Assembly (NCBI GenBank): GCA_025054715.1
Contig: JANWYH010000002.1
Span: 1-64,000, forward strand
DNA: 64,000 nucleotides
Source of the DNA: Pyrinomonadaceae bacterium
GTDB lineage: Bacteria; Acidobacteriota; Blastocatellia; Pyrinomonadales; Pyrinomonadaceae
Reading direction: 5' to 3'
In this document: piece by piece, positions 8,802 to 17,183 of the stretch
Numbering within the stretch: the first letter of the stretch is position 1
How the letters are laid out: the number at the start of each line of letters is the position of its first letter
Made by a program: the position numbers and the translations under genes
Notes under the pieces: model-generated
Database searches by the model: none
Told to the model about the DNA's origin: nothing
Seen by the model: the letters and a program-made list of their open reading frames with translations, nothing else

Positions 8802-9458
8802 ATGTTGCGTCTTTGTACAGTATTTTTGCTAACTTTAACAATCAGCTTTTCACAAGACACACCGCCAAAAGAGAAAGGAAAAAAAGAGGCAGAATTGATC
8901 GAGATTACAAAACTTGATGAAACGATAAAGCTCGACATAAGGTATGCAACATCCAATAACTTCGTCGGAAGACCTGTTTACACCGAAGCAAGGGCTTTCC
9001 TTCAGCGACCAGTCGCAAAGGCGCTTGTTCGTGTTCATAAAAAGCTCAAAAATATTGGACTTGGTTTAGTCATATTCGATGCTTATCGCCCTTGGTCGGT
9101 TACTAAACTTTTTTGGGAAATTACGCCGCCAGAAAAGCGAATTTTCGTAGCAGATCCGTCTGTTGGTTCAAAACACAATCGTGGCTGCGCTGTTGACCTC
9201 GGTCTTTACGATTTGAAAACGGGTAAACTTCTTCCTATGCCATCCGAATATGACGAATTTACTGAAAGAGCCTCGCCTACTTACTCAGGAGCTACAGAAG
9301 AGGAAAGAAAAAACCGAGATTTGCTGATAAAAATGATGCAAGAAGAAGGTTTCACGGTAAATCCTTATGAATGGTGGCATTTTGACCACAAGGACTGCCA
9401 AAAATATGCTGTTTACGACATTCCCTTTTCGGAAATAGGAAAGAAGCGGAAAAAGTAA
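8802..9458 (+). CDS. D-alanyl-D-alanine dipeptidase (VanX/DdpX family), exported
   Basis: 218 aa with a signal peptide (about residues 1-17). The zinc and catalytic signature of peptidase family M15D is complete: SKHNRGCAVD (His125, Asp132) and YEWWHFD (Glu190, His193), plus YRP with Arg96. The enzyme cleaves D-Ala-D-Ala. In a non-resistant Gram-negative context it more likely recycles peptidoglycan dipeptide than confers vancomycin resistance, as no vanH/vanA/vanS partners are nearby. No Shine-Dalgarno is evident before ATG 8802. Confidence 0.85.
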   Translation: MLRLCTVFLLTLTISFSQDTPPKEKGKKEAELIEITKLDETIKLDIRYATSNNFVGRPVYTEARAFLQRPVAKALVRVHKKLKNIGLGLVIFDAYRPWSVTKLFWEITPPEKRIFVADPSVGSKHNRGCAVDLGLYDLKTGKLLPMPSEYDEFTERASPTYSGATEEERKNRDLLIKMMQEEGFTVNPYEWWHFDHKDCQKYAVYDIPFSEIGKKRKK

Positions 9459-9460
9459 AG

Positions 9461-10183
9461 CTATCTTGCAACTTTCTTTTCCGCCTTATTTACATTAGCA
9501 GAGTCAACGTTTACATTTGCTTGGGGCGGCATAGATTGGCTTGCCATATTTGCCGCTTCTCTCTCAATCAAAGACCTAGGTTTTCCTGGAGATTTGTAAA
9601 CTCCGCTAAAAATTTCACCTACCGCCAATCGCCAACTAGTATTATCAACTTTTGCTGTGGCACCAGCATCAAGTAATTTCTTTGCTATCTCCTCTGCTTC
9701 GCTAAACAAAGCTCTTTTCCTACCGTAAACCTTATTTGCTTCTTCAATGACTTCCATTCCTTGAATCGCTTTTGCCGTCTCCGTTACTTTCGCCCTATCA
9801 TCACCGACAAATTCAAAAGAAACCTCTGCTTCTTTAACAAACGGTAAATCTTCCCAAAGTCTTCTCCTCTCATTCCAAACTTCTACGGCTCCGAAATCTC
9901 CACTTATTCGCTCATCGCGTATTTCCGGCATCGCAGCTGAAAATGTAGTTTCAGTAAAACCATTTTTTATAACCTTCTCAACGGAGCTTTTTTCCATATT
10001 CGCTTTAGCCTCAGCCAACATCAAAGTTCCATTTGAAAGCCATTTTTTTATCTCTTCTGGATTTTTACTTTTCACTGCTCGATAAAGCATCTTATACGCT
10101 TCGGTAGGCGAATCTGCCGTGCTTTTTTCTTTCTGACAAGCAAAAACAAAAAATACGAGAAACAAAATAGCTACCTTTTTCAT
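9461..10183 (-). CDS. putative lipoprotein of unknown function
   Basis: 240 aa on the minus strand. The N-terminus KKVAILFLVFFVFACQ is a lipoprotein signal with the modified Cys at residue 16. The mature region begins with a DUF4878-like alpha/beta cone pattern (PTEAYKMLYRAVKSKNPEEIKKWLS), which in other proteins forms a ligand-binding NTF2-like fold, followed by a region without recognised motifs and an Asn/Val-rich tail. It is convergent with the dipeptidase gene (2-bp gap) and divergent from the folate gene. Confidence 0.6.
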   Translation of the reverse strand: MKKVAILFLVFFVFACQKEKSTADSPTEAYKMLYRAVKSKNPEEIKKWLSNGTLMLAEAKANMEKSSVEKVIKNGFTETTFSAAMPEIRDERISGDFGAVEVWNERRRLWEDLPFVKEAEVSFEFVGDDRAKVTETAKAIQGMEVIEEANKVYGRKRALFSEAEEIAKKLLDAGATAKVDNTSWRLAVGEIFSGVYKSPGKPRSLIEREAANMASQSMPPQANVNVDSANVNKAEKKVAR

Positions 10184-10223
10184 TTTCTCTCCTACAAAAT
10201 AAGTTACATCTCGACAACAAAGT

Positions 10224-10229
10224 TATAAT
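10224..10229 (+). promoter_or_regulatory. -10 box placing the start at the initiation codon
   Basis: TATAAT lies exactly six bases before the GTG start at 10236, so the predicted transcript begins at or next to the start codon. No Shine-Dalgarno is present and the -35 is weak. Confidence 0.5.
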
Positions 10230-10235
10230 ACTTTT

Positions 10236-10832
10236 GTGAAAGCTAATACTCAAAATGCCAATAAGGCAAAACTTCGCAAAATTTTTCTTCAAAAAAGGCT
10301 TAGTCTATCTTGCTCGGAGCTAGAAACTATGAGTAAGCAAGTTGCCGAAAAGTTCTTTACTTACTTTGACCTATCAAACAAAAAAAATCTACACTGTTTC
10401 CTGCCAATTGATAAATTCAACGAAATCAACACCCTTTTTATCTTTGAAAAAGTCTGGAAAGAATTTCCAAACGTTAAAACATTTGCTCCCAAAGTAAATT
10501 TTGAAACCAATTCGATAGAAAGCATACGCTTTACTCAATTTTCAACCGTTGAACAAAACAAATGGGGAATTAAAGAACCCACATCAGGAGAGGCGATCTC
10601 AAGTAGTGAAATAGAGCTTGTTATTTTACCTCTATTATGCTTTGACAAAAGAGGCCATAGAGTCGGATATGGTAAAGGCTTTTACGATAGATTTCTAAAG
10701 GGCTGCAAAAAGGATTGTCTTAAGATAGGACTGAGCCTATTTGAACCTGTAGAAAGTATTTTAGACGTAACCGAAGAAGATATAAAAATGGATTATTGTA
10801 TCACACCGTCAGAAGTTTTTAAGTTCGTTTAA
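10236..10832 (+). CDS. 5-formyltetrahydrofolate cyclo-ligase
   Basis: 198 aa from GTG 10236. The enzyme converts 5-formyl-THF plus ATP to 5,10-methenyl-THF. The frame shows the substrate loop VGYGKGFYDRFL (PF01812 signature), the acidic LPLLCFDKRGHRVG lead-in and a basic N-terminus KAKLRKIFLQKR expected for this cytosolic enzyme. Length fits the family. The GTG was kept because a TATAAT sits just upstream (leaderless arrangement); an internal ATG at 10330 would remove the conserved basic N-terminus. It ends in a 4-bp convergent overlap with queE. Confidence 0.85.
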   Translation: MKANTQNANKAKLRKIFLQKRLSLSCSELETMSKQVAEKFFTYFDLSNKKNLHCFLPIDKFNEINTLFIFEKVWKEFPNVKTFAPKVNFETNSIESIRFTQFSTVEQNKWGIKEPTSGEAISSSEIELVILPLLCFDKRGHRVGYGKGFYDRFLKGCKKDCLKIGLSLFEPVESILDVTEEDIKMDYCITPSEVFKFV

Positions 10833-11473
10833 ACGCCGCGAGCATCTGCTCCCCAGATGAATTTGTGAAGCTGAAGATTTAGCCTTACTTTTAATCCGCT
10901 AGCAGCTACTGCTTCCGCTATTTCTTTCAAATCAGTTCCCCAAACTGGAGAAATCAATATTTCTTTGGCTCTTTCTTGCAGTCTATACTCATCTATCACT
11001 CTCTTTGCAAAATCCAAATCCTCTAGATTTGCGACCACAAACTTCACCTCATCTTTGCTTCGATCGATCATTTCGAGATTTTTCCAGTAATTTCTTTCAC
11101 TTTCACCCGAAGCAGGACACTTTACATCGAGTATAATTTTTGCTCTTCTGTCAACGTTTTCTATAGAAAAATATCCTCCTGTCTCTATCAAAACCTCATA
11201 CTCTTTGTCACACAGAGCAGTAATAAAAGCAAACACATTCTTTTGAGCTAGAGGCTCTCCTCCAGTTATCTCTACCAACTGGCATTTGTACTCCTTGATT
11301 TTTGCGAAAATCTCATCAAAACTCATTCTGACGCCGCCGGTAAAAGTGTATTCCGAGTCGCACCAAAGGCAGCGCATTGGGCAGCCCGTTAAACGAACGA
11401 ATATACAAGGTCTGCCTGCGTGAGAAGATTCGCCCTGAATCGAAAGGAAAATTTCCGTAACTCGAAGCTCCAC
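10829..11473 (-). CDS. queE: 7-carboxy-7-deazaguanine synthase (QueE)
   Basis: 214 aa radical-SAM enzyme of 7-deazaguanine (preQ0/queuosine) synthesis, turning 6-carboxytetrahydropterin into 7-carboxy-7-deazaguanine. Visible features are SIQGESSHAGRPCIFVRLTGC near the N-terminus and the [4Fe-4S] motif C31-x3-C35-x2-C38 (CPMRCLWC, followed by DSEYTF), then the GGEPLAQ SAM-binding motif. Start is GTG 11473, one base past the expected start point of a TAAAAT box at 11481-11486 (leaderless-like). Other que genes are not adjacent, although a queuosine-precursor transporter lies at 45.2 kb. Confidence 0.9.
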   Translation of the reverse strand: MELRVTEIFLSIQGESSHAGRPCIFVRLTGCPMRCLWCDSEYTFTGGVRMSFDEIFAKIKEYKCQLVEITGGEPLAQKNVFAFITALCDKEYEVLIETGGYFSIENVDRRAKIILDVKCPASGESERNYWKNLEMIDRSKDEVKFVVANLEDLDFAKRVIDEYRLQERAKEILISPVWGTDLKEIAEAVAASGLKVRLNLQLHKFIWGADARGV

Positions 11474-11558
11474 AAATCTTATTTTACGACAAATTCTCCG
11501 AAAGAGTTTTTAAACTAAAATTTTCTTCAAAACTTAAGCAATAAAGCTAAACTTGAGT

Positions 11559-11564
11559 TAAAAT
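11559..11564 (+). promoter_or_regulatory. -10 box, leaderless arrangement
   Basis: TAAAAT is followed by six bases and then ATG 11571; no ribosome binding site is visible. Confidence 0.4.
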
Positions 11565-11570
11565 TTAAGC

Positions 11571-12161
11571 ATGCCGTCTGGTGAGTTAATAGATGTCAAC
11601 CCAAAAATTCTGAATTCAACGGTTGAGTTTTTAACTGCAATGATTACACCTGCGCTCTTGATTTCGGCAACTGGATCGCTTGTTCTTTCTACTTCTACGA
11701 GACTTGGACGTGTTGTCGATCGCGTGCGCGAATTAGAGAAAAGACTAAGTGAACTAATAACCGCAGAAGACAAAGACTCTATTCCGCTTTATGAAAAAAG
11801 ACTCGAGGTTATAGTGCACCTTCTTGACAAAGTCACGAGTCGTGCCAGAATTTTACAAAGCGCCATGAGCGCATTTTACTACGGCTTATGCTTTTTCATT
11901 TTGACAAGTGTTACAATTGCAGTTGTTGGACTATTCAATGTCTATCGCTGGTTACCGATTCTGGTTGGAATAGTCGGAATAATATTTCTTTTTTACGGTA
12001 GTGCTCTCATGCTCCGAGAGACAACTATGGCAACTGCAACAATTAAAGCCGAAATGGATTTTACATGGAGTTTAGCAAAAACAGTTGCACCAAAAGAGAT
12101 AATTGAAAAATATACCCTGATAAATGGAGAACTTGAGAAAAAAGATGAGGCACGAACCTAA
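11571..12161 (+). CDS. DUF2721 membrane protein
   Basis: 196 aa. The family pattern is clear: an N-terminal membrane segment with LTAMITPALLISATGSLVLSTSTRLGRVVDR (shown for recognition in part), a cytoplasmic helical stretch with many Arg/Glu, then two close transmembrane helices (about residues 102-145). Function of DUF2721 is unknown. The next gene's start lies within its last 38 bp. Confidence 0.75.
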   Translation: MPSGELIDVNPKILNSTVEFLTAMITPALLISATGSLVLSTSTRLGRVVDRVRELEKRLSELITAEDKDSIPLYEKRLEVIVHLLDKVTSRARILQSAMSAFYYGLCFFILTSVTIAVVGLFNVYRWLPILVGIVGIIFLFYGSALMLRETTMATATIKAEMDFTWSLAKTVAPKEIIEKYTLINGELEKKDEART

Positions 12162-13167
12162 ATTTTTGAAACTCTATCGAACAGGTGAGCTAAAGCAAAG
12201 AGTAGAAGCACTCGAAAAAATGCTTGAAGCTTGTTCAGTGTGTCCTAAAAACTGCGGCAATAACCGCCTTCGAGATGAAATAGCTGCTTGTTATTCCGGG
12301 AGATTGCCTATAGTTTCAGCCTATACACCTCACTTCGGAGAAGAACCCTTTCTTACAGGCACACGCGGCGCAGGAAATATATTCTTTGGAAACTGCAACT
12401 TAAGATGCGTTTACTGCCAAAATTATCAGATTTCTCAGACATGGAAAGAGCAAAGGCTCAATGAAGTAACTCACGAGAAACTTGCTGAAATAATGCTTGA
12501 GTTACAGCAAAGGGGCTGTCACAACATAGGTTTTGTAAGCCCTACTCATTTTGTTCCACAGATGGCACGTGCAATTTTGATAGCAGCAGAAAAAGGTCTC
12601 TGCCTACCAATAATTTACAATACGAATGCCTACGATTCTGTAGAGGTTTTAAGACTACTTGATGGAATCGTTGACATATACCTCCCTGACTTAAAATACG
12701 CTGATTCTGAGGTTGGTTTTCAATACTCGAAAGTTCGCGACTACGTAAAATACGCCCGAATGGCGCTCAAAGAAATGTTTCGACAAACCGGTGATAGTTT
12801 AATATTCGACAAAGACGGACTATTAAAAGCTGGGCTTGTAATACGCCTTCTTGTTTTGCCAAATGATTTAGCTGGCATTGAGGAAAGTCTAAAGTGGATA
12901 AAAGAAGAGCTTTCGCCGAAAGTCGCAATTTCATTGATGGCTCAATACTATCCAACGCACAAAGCGGCAACCGATCCGCGCTACATCCTTTTATCTAGGA
13001 GAATATCAATGCGAGAATGGTTCTCTGCAGTTGAAGCATTGGAAGCACTCGGTTTTGAAGAGGGATTCATTCAGGAATATGAATCTGCTTCGTTTTATTA
13101 CCGACCGGATTTTGACGACAAAGAAACACCATTCAAAGATATAAGAGATTTCGAGATATGCAAGTAG
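12124..13167 (+). CDS. radical SAM protein of the PflA-like / COG1313 type
   Basis: 347 aa (or 340 aa if the second ATG at 12145 is used; both lie inside the DUF2721 gene). The radical-SAM cluster motif is C91-x3-C95-x2-C98 (NCNLRCVYCQNY). An upstream Cys cluster CSVCPKNCG (37-44), plus Cys56, is typical of the uncharacterised 'putative pyruvate formate-lyase activating enzyme' group, which has no adjacent glycyl radical enzyme in many genomes and none here. Phrases VSPTHFVPQM and DIYLPDLKYAD are also family-typical. The target is unknown. It overlaps bcp by 10 bp. Confidence 0.8.
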   Translation: MENLRKKMRHEPKFLKLYRTGELKQRVEALEKMLEACSVCPKNCGNNRLRDEIAACYSGRLPIVSAYTPHFGEEPFLTGTRGAGNIFFGNCNLRCVYCQNYQISQTWKEQRLNEVTHEKLAEIMLELQQRGCHNIGFVSPTHFVPQMARAILIAAEKGLCLPIIYNTNAYDSVEVLRLLDGIVDIYLPDLKYADSEVGFQYSKVRDYVKYARMALKEMFRQTGDSLIFDKDGLLKAGLVIRLLVLPNDLAGIEESLKWIKEELSPKVAISLMAQYYPTHKAATDPRYILLSRRISMREWFSAVEALEALGFEEGFIQEYESASFYYRPDFDDKETPFKDIRDFEICK

Positions 13168-13610
13168 GAGAAGATGCACCCGATTTTGTCTTGAAAGATG
13201 AAAATGGCGATAGCTGGCGACTTTCAGAAAACTTAGGCAAAACCATAGTTTTGATTTTTTACCCTGGCGATGACACGCCAGTTTGCACTAAGCAGCTTTG
13301 CTCGATTCGTGATAATTGGGAAAAATACGTAGCCACAGGCGCTCTAGTCATCGGAATTTCGACAGACTCGAGCGAGTCACATAAAAAATTCATCGAAAAA
13401 TACAATCTGCCAATAAAGCTGCTCTCGGATGAAACAGCCGACGTAGTAAAAAAATACGGAATGCAATCATGGATACCAGGATATTCGGCAAGAGGCGTCG
13501 TTATCATAAGCAAAGACGGTAAAATCGTTTATCATAAGGTTCAACCACTTAGTATCTTTCGACCCAAAGATGATGAAATAATTGAAGCTATAAGAGCAGC
13601 GGAGAAATAA
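13158..13610 (+). CDS. bcp: thiol peroxidase, BCP/PrxQ family peroxiredoxin
   Basis: 150 aa. It reduces H2O2 and organic hydroperoxides using thioredoxin. FYPGDDTPVCTKQLC contains the peroxidatic Cys43 and the resolving Cys48 five residues on, the arrangement of E. coli Bcp-type atypical 2-Cys enzymes. The C-terminal thioredoxin-fold strands (ARGVVIISKDGKIVY) are intact. It starts within the radical-SAM gene, so the two are co-translated. Confidence 0.9.
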   Translation: MQVGEDAPDFVLKDENGDSWRLSENLGKTIVLIFYPGDDTPVCTKQLCSIRDNWEKYVATGALVIGISTDSSESHKKFIEKYNLPIKLLSDETADVVKKYGMQSWIPGYSARGVVIISKDGKIVYHKVQPLSIFRPKDDEIIEAIRAAEK

Positions 13611-13640
13611 AAAGGCTTACCTTTTCGATACCGTGGTGCT

Positions 13641-13949
13641 ATGATCAAGTTTATGGGACTTTTTTCATCCGAAAAATTCAAATGTTTGCGTTGCGATCGA
13701 GGTGGCGAACAACTTAAATTCGCACCATTCCCCAATGAAATTGGAGCTAGAATATACAATGAAATTTGCCAACTTTGCTGGAAAGAGTGGCTACAAAAAC
13801 AAAATCAGCTTATAAATCACTTCGGATTAGATGTATCCGATCCTGAAGCCCAAGAGTTTCTTTTTGACCAACTTAAGTTTTATCTTTTCAATGAAGGCAA
13901 AAACTTAGCAGAAATTGACACAAGCAAAGAAGGAACTATTCGCTGGTAA
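13641..13949 (+). CDS. YggX-like Fe(2+)-trafficking protein with two CxxC pairs
   Basis: 102 aa (98 aa if started at the second ATG, 13653). The core matches YggX: FPNEIGARIYNEIC, WLQKQNQLINHF and a C-terminal LFNEGKN, the family that protects iron-sulfur clusters from oxidative damage. Unlike canonical YggX, which has a single N-terminal Cys, this protein has CLRC (15-18) and CQLC (43-46), which could form a zinc or iron ribbon. It follows the bcp peroxidase by 30 bp, consistent with oxidative-stress defence. Confidence 0.7.
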   Translation: MIKFMGLFSSEKFKCLRCDRGGEQLKFAPFPNEIGARIYNEICQLCWKEWLQKQNQLINHFGLDVSDPEAQEFLFDQLKFYLFNEGKNLAEIDTSKEGTIRW

Positions 13950-13956
13950 TGAAAAA

Positions 13957-14889
13957 TTATGCCGTAATGATAACAGCTTTTTTACCTGTTAGCTCCGAGA
14001 AATCTTTTGTATAAACGGTTTCAACCTTGCGAACGCGACCGATGGTTTCTATTAATTCCTGTGTTGAGGTGATTCCGTCTTCGACAAAGGAAATTGCCCA
14101 TTTCTCTACATGCGAAGCTGTCTGCAAAAAATCTTCTATTAGTTTCAGATACTGGCTTTTCGTTTCAGCTTTAGCTGTTAACTTATTGTTGTAAGATAGT
14201 TCAAGCTCATGCCAGAAGTTATCCGCTTGCCTTAGCCATTCCTCCCTCCAAGCCTTCCAACCAAGACTCTTTACAATGTCAACATTTCTTAACGGAGGAA
14301 GTCTTAGAAACATTAAATCAGGAACAAAATCCAGATCTCTTTTATGCTCAGCGATGAAATCATTTGGACTTTTAAATTGACAGAAATTTCTTTTCTCATT
14401 TTCAACAGGCGCCGGATGCCTCACCCACAGACGTTTGAAAACCTTTGACAGTGGCTGTCTTAAATGCCGAGTTTCTTCGGAAAACGAAAGAGCATAGTCT
14501 CCTACCTGCATAGCAATATAAAAGGCTATTGACTTTGAAAAGTTGGTCTCTAATTTTTCAATATTTCGACGAACATTATCGAACCACCAGGCATCAGTTT
14601 CGCCAAACCATTTTCTCAAAGCGTGATTATTAAGCTGATAATAAGGAACGTAAGCATCTTCAAGCACAACTTCTACTTCTTCTTCAGACAAAACGTTAGA
14701 GTTATTTTCTATTAAAGCCTGAGCCTTAACTAGTGAGCTTTGAAGCGTGTGATTTGCGGTGACTTGAATTTTCCAACGCTTCAAATAAAGTCCAAGATAC
14801 GGTTCCCAACTAAGTGGAATGGCTACAGAAGAAAATCTCAATCTTCTTAGAATGTTGAGCTCGAAAGCAAGCCAACCGTTTTGATACAT
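13957..14889 (-). CDS. degenerate D12-class DNA adenine methylase-like protein
   Basis: 310 aa, not certainly assigned. The order of elements fits the D12 (Dam-like) fold. GLYLKRWKIQVTANHTLQSS followed by KAQALIENN (about 33-63) occupies the place of motif I and its 'VxANDxLxxSxxxAKAxIENN' continuation; IAFYIAMQVGDYA (121-133) follows; WAISFVEDGITSTQELIETI (264-283) resembles the D12 C-terminal 'LSYxDxxxxSxEEL' segment. The catalytic motifs appear lost: motif I FxGSG is replaced by SWEPYLG (27-33), and the DPPY region reads DLMFLRLPPL (191-200). If the fold is right, it should be catalytically inactive. It is the last gene of a minus-strand operon after the HD-GYP and PATAN-J-TPR genes (2-bp gap). 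Confidence 0.5.
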   Translation of the reverse strand: MYQNGWLAFELNILRRLRFSSVAIPLSWEPYLGLYLKRWKIQVTANHTLQSSLVKAQALIENNSNVLSEEEVEVVLEDAYVPYYQLNNHALRKWFGETDAWWFDNVRRNIEKLETNFSKSIAFYIAMQVGDYALSFSEETRHLRQPLSKVFKRLWVRHPAPVENEKRNFCQFKSPNDFIAEHKRDLDFVPDLMFLRLPPLRNVDIVKSLGWKAWREEWLRQADNFWHELELSYNNKLTAKAETKSQYLKLIEDFLQTASHVEKWAISFVEDGITSTQELIETIGRVRKVETVYTKDFSELTGKKAVIITA

Positions 14890-14891
14890 AG

Positions 14892-15503
14892 TTAAACGTC
14901 GCCTTTCACAATCTGCACAGAACTTTCAAGTTCCTCGAATATCTGTTCGATATTACCTAGTTCAAAAAAAACCTTTACTACTGTTGGATCAAACTCAACA
15001 CCAGCTCTTTCCCTTATGTATTCTTTTGTTTCCTCTTCTGAAAATGCGGCACGATAAGAGCGCATAGCAGTCATTGAAACAAACGAGTCCGCAACTCTCA
15101 AGATTCTCGCTGACAGAGGGATTTCCTCTCTTTCCAAAGCATCTGGATACCCAGTTCCGTTCCACCATTCATGATGCCATCTAACGAGCAGTTGAGTAGC
15201 CTTCGGAAAATTCCTTCTTGCGAGCTCCTGTTCACCTATGATCGGATGTCGCTGCATGTCAAGCCTCTCTTCTTCGTAAAGAGCTCGGTTCTCTTTTAAG
15301 TAACTCCGATTCATCACCATTTCACCTATATCGTGAAGAAGTGACGCCTGCCATAAAACTTCTCTGTCATAATCCGTAAACCCAAACGCAACTGCCATTC
15401 TATCAGAAAGAATTGCTATTCGAACAGCGTGAGGACAGCTATATCCTTCAGCTTTATCAATAGAATCGGCTAAGGTTAAAATTTGGCTGTCAAAGTCACT
15501 CAT
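14892..15503 (-). CDS. HD-GYP-like metal-dependent phosphohydrolase
   Basis: 203 aa, essentially a single domain. Visible ligands are His25, the HD pair H57-D58 (LLHDIGE), His86 in RHPIIGEQ, H110-H111 and the GTGYP loop (116-120), and Asp139 (ILRVADSF). This is the metal-binding order of HD-GYP domains, which hydrolyse cyclic di-GMP or related cyclic dinucleotides. There is no receiver or sensor domain, so it may work with its operon partners. Stop is 2 bp from the methylase-like gene's start. Confidence 0.8.
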   Translation of the reverse strand: MSDFDSQILTLADSIDKAEGYSCPHAVRIAILSDRMAVAFGFTDYDREVLWQASLLHDIGEMVMNRSYLKENRALYEEERLDMQRHPIIGEQELARRNFPKATQLLVRWHHEWWNGTGYPDALEREEIPLSARILRVADSFVSMTAMRSYRAAFSEEETKEYIRERAGVEFDPTVVKVFFELGNIEQIFEELESSVQIVKGDV

Positions 15504-15552
15504 AATGAAAAAAGTTTTACAGAAAAAGGCTTGAAAATCCAGCTTAAACTTT

Positions 15553-17031
15553 TTATTTTCTTTGAGAAAGCTCTTCCAGCATCTTCAACGCTCTTGGCTC
15601 ATTTGGGAAAGCCTCCAAAATTCTTCTCAACTCACCTTCAGCTCTCCGTAAAAGTCCATAATTTAAGTAAAACTCAGCAAGCATTATCCTGTAGTCTGGA
15701 TTTTTCGGGTCTAACTTGATGGCTTCTTGAAGCTCGGCTTCAGCCTTAAATTTATGTCTTTCATCTAAAGAAAGAAGCTTTCCATAGAAAGCTCTATAAC
15801 GAGCATTTCCTGGCTCTAAAAACACAGCTCTAGCTAAAAACGGCAAGGCTTCAACATATTTTTCTTTAGTCATCAGTTCGTATCCTTCTTTGAAAGCCTC
15901 TTCAGCAGCGGACTCTCCTCTCGCTTCAGTTTTTGATTTCATATGATTACGAATTTTCAAATCGTAAGCCTGCCTTGATCGCTCATCTTTAAGAGTCTCA
16001 TAAGCACGTGCAATCTGACTAAATGCCTTTTGAATTCGCTCATGCAATTGCGTCCCTGCTTCTTTGTGAAATCTGTCAGGATGAAATCTCTTCGCTAAGG
16101 AAAAATAAGCTTTTTTTATCTCCTCATCTGTGCTTTGTGTCGAAACATTTAGAACTTGGTAAAAGTTTTCGGCATGCTCGACACGGTTTAAGTATTCTTC
16201 TAGTGCTTCTTCAGCTTCTTCTTTTTGTTTCTTTTCTTCTAACTTAATCGCCTCTGAAACCTTGTGATCAGACGGTTTTAACCGCACGGAACGAATCGCT
16301 TGGATTTGTGCCTGTGAAAAAATTGGTTTACCATCTTCCCTGTCAAGAACTCCGCAAAGCCAAAGAGTATAAACAATCCTTAAAACCTCATCTTCAGGAA
16401 GACCACAAATCGAAAAAAGTTCCTCAAGCGTTAACTGACGATCTTCAAAACGAGAAAGAACATAAGCTTCTTTTGGTAATAAATTAACTTCAGGCTGGTT
16501 TAGTTTAGCTAAAAACTTTTCTTGAAAAGAGCTGAAAGATAAGCGAATTCGCTCCAAAGATTCTGCTCTTGCGTAAGCTAAAAAAATCTCGTTCAGATTG
16601 ATCTCGTAGTTCAGGTTTTCCTTTGCCCGAGCAAGTGTCGTAAAAAGCCATTCACCATCGCACCAGCTCAGAAGGTTTAATAGTATTCTTTCGATTTGCA
16701 GCTTAAAAGCTTCTTTCAAATCTAGCTCGTTAATTAAACCCTTATTCAAAAGCGATTGAGCAAGCTCGAAATCATTTGTGATGGCAGGAATTTGCACAAG
16801 CTGCTCTTTTTGAAGTTTTCCTTTTTCTAGTAAAACTACAAAGAGCCTATGAATGCGCTCATTTGAGCTTGCAAAAACAACTTTACCCTTACGAAGATAA
16901 ATAACTGCTTGCCTTTGTCCCTGATTTAACCTAAAAGAACCATCGAATTCTAATTTGCAAGACTCAGCTAAGACCTCAGCAAAAGGTCGTTCAGATACCC
17001 TGCCAGAAGCTTGCAGTAACTCTAATACCAT
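15553..17031 (-). CDS. PATAN/DUF4388 - J domain - TPR protein
   Basis: 492 aa. The N-terminal ~110 residues look like the PATAN (DUF4388) module (FDGSFRLNQGQRQAVIYLRKGKVVFASS), found in bacterial signalling proteins. A winged-helix-like middle part follows, then a DnaJ J domain (about 289-355) with the HPD triad intact at 317-319 (AKRFHPDRF), and C-terminal TPR repeats (about 375-490). The intact HPD predicts DnaK stimulation. Start ATG 17031 is preceded by AAAGG. It heads the operon with the HD-GYP-like and methylase-like genes. Confidence 0.8.
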   Translation of the reverse strand: MVLELLQASGRVSERPFAEVLAESCKLEFDGSFRLNQGQRQAVIYLRKGKVVFASSNERIHRLFVVLLEKGKLQKEQLVQIPAITNDFELAQSLLNKGLINELDLKEAFKLQIERILLNLLSWCDGEWLFTTLARAKENLNYEINLNEIFLAYARAESLERIRLSFSSFQEKFLAKLNQPEVNLLPKEAYVLSRFEDRQLTLEELFSICGLPEDEVLRIVYTLWLCGVLDREDGKPIFSQAQIQAIRSVRLKPSDHKVSEAIKLEEKKQKEEAEEALEEYLNRVEHAENFYQVLNVSTQSTDEEIKKAYFSLAKRFHPDRFHKEAGTQLHERIQKAFSQIARAYETLKDERSRQAYDLKIRNHMKSKTEARGESAAEEAFKEGYELMTKEKYVEALPFLARAVFLEPGNARYRAFYGKLLSLDERHKFKAEAELQEAIKLDPKNPDYRIMLAEFYLNYGLLRRAEGELRRILEAFPNEPRALKMLEELSQRK

Positions 17032-17183
17032 CCTTTAGCATAGTTTAATGATTTTCAACAAAATCACAAAATGCACCTTTGAAAATAGAATTTGCTCAAC
17101 TGGAAAACATAGGTTAAAATTGCCCTTTTGGCAAAAGCCAATTCTAAAACGCTATAAGAAAAGGAGTTTTTAAGGGAGTTTTT
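17032..17183. promoter_or_regulatory. divergent promoter region
   Basis: This 152-bp gap separates the PATAN-J gene (minus) from the ATP-grasp gene (plus). It contains an inverted repeat TTGGC-AAAA-GCCAA (17133-17146 region) followed by TATAAG, and two SD-like GGAG motifs before ATG 17184. Confidence 0.4.

Noticed and set aside
8802-9458. vancomycin resistance determinant
   Set aside because: VanX motif is present, but no vanH, vanA or VanRS partners; peptidoglycan recycling is the simpler reading.
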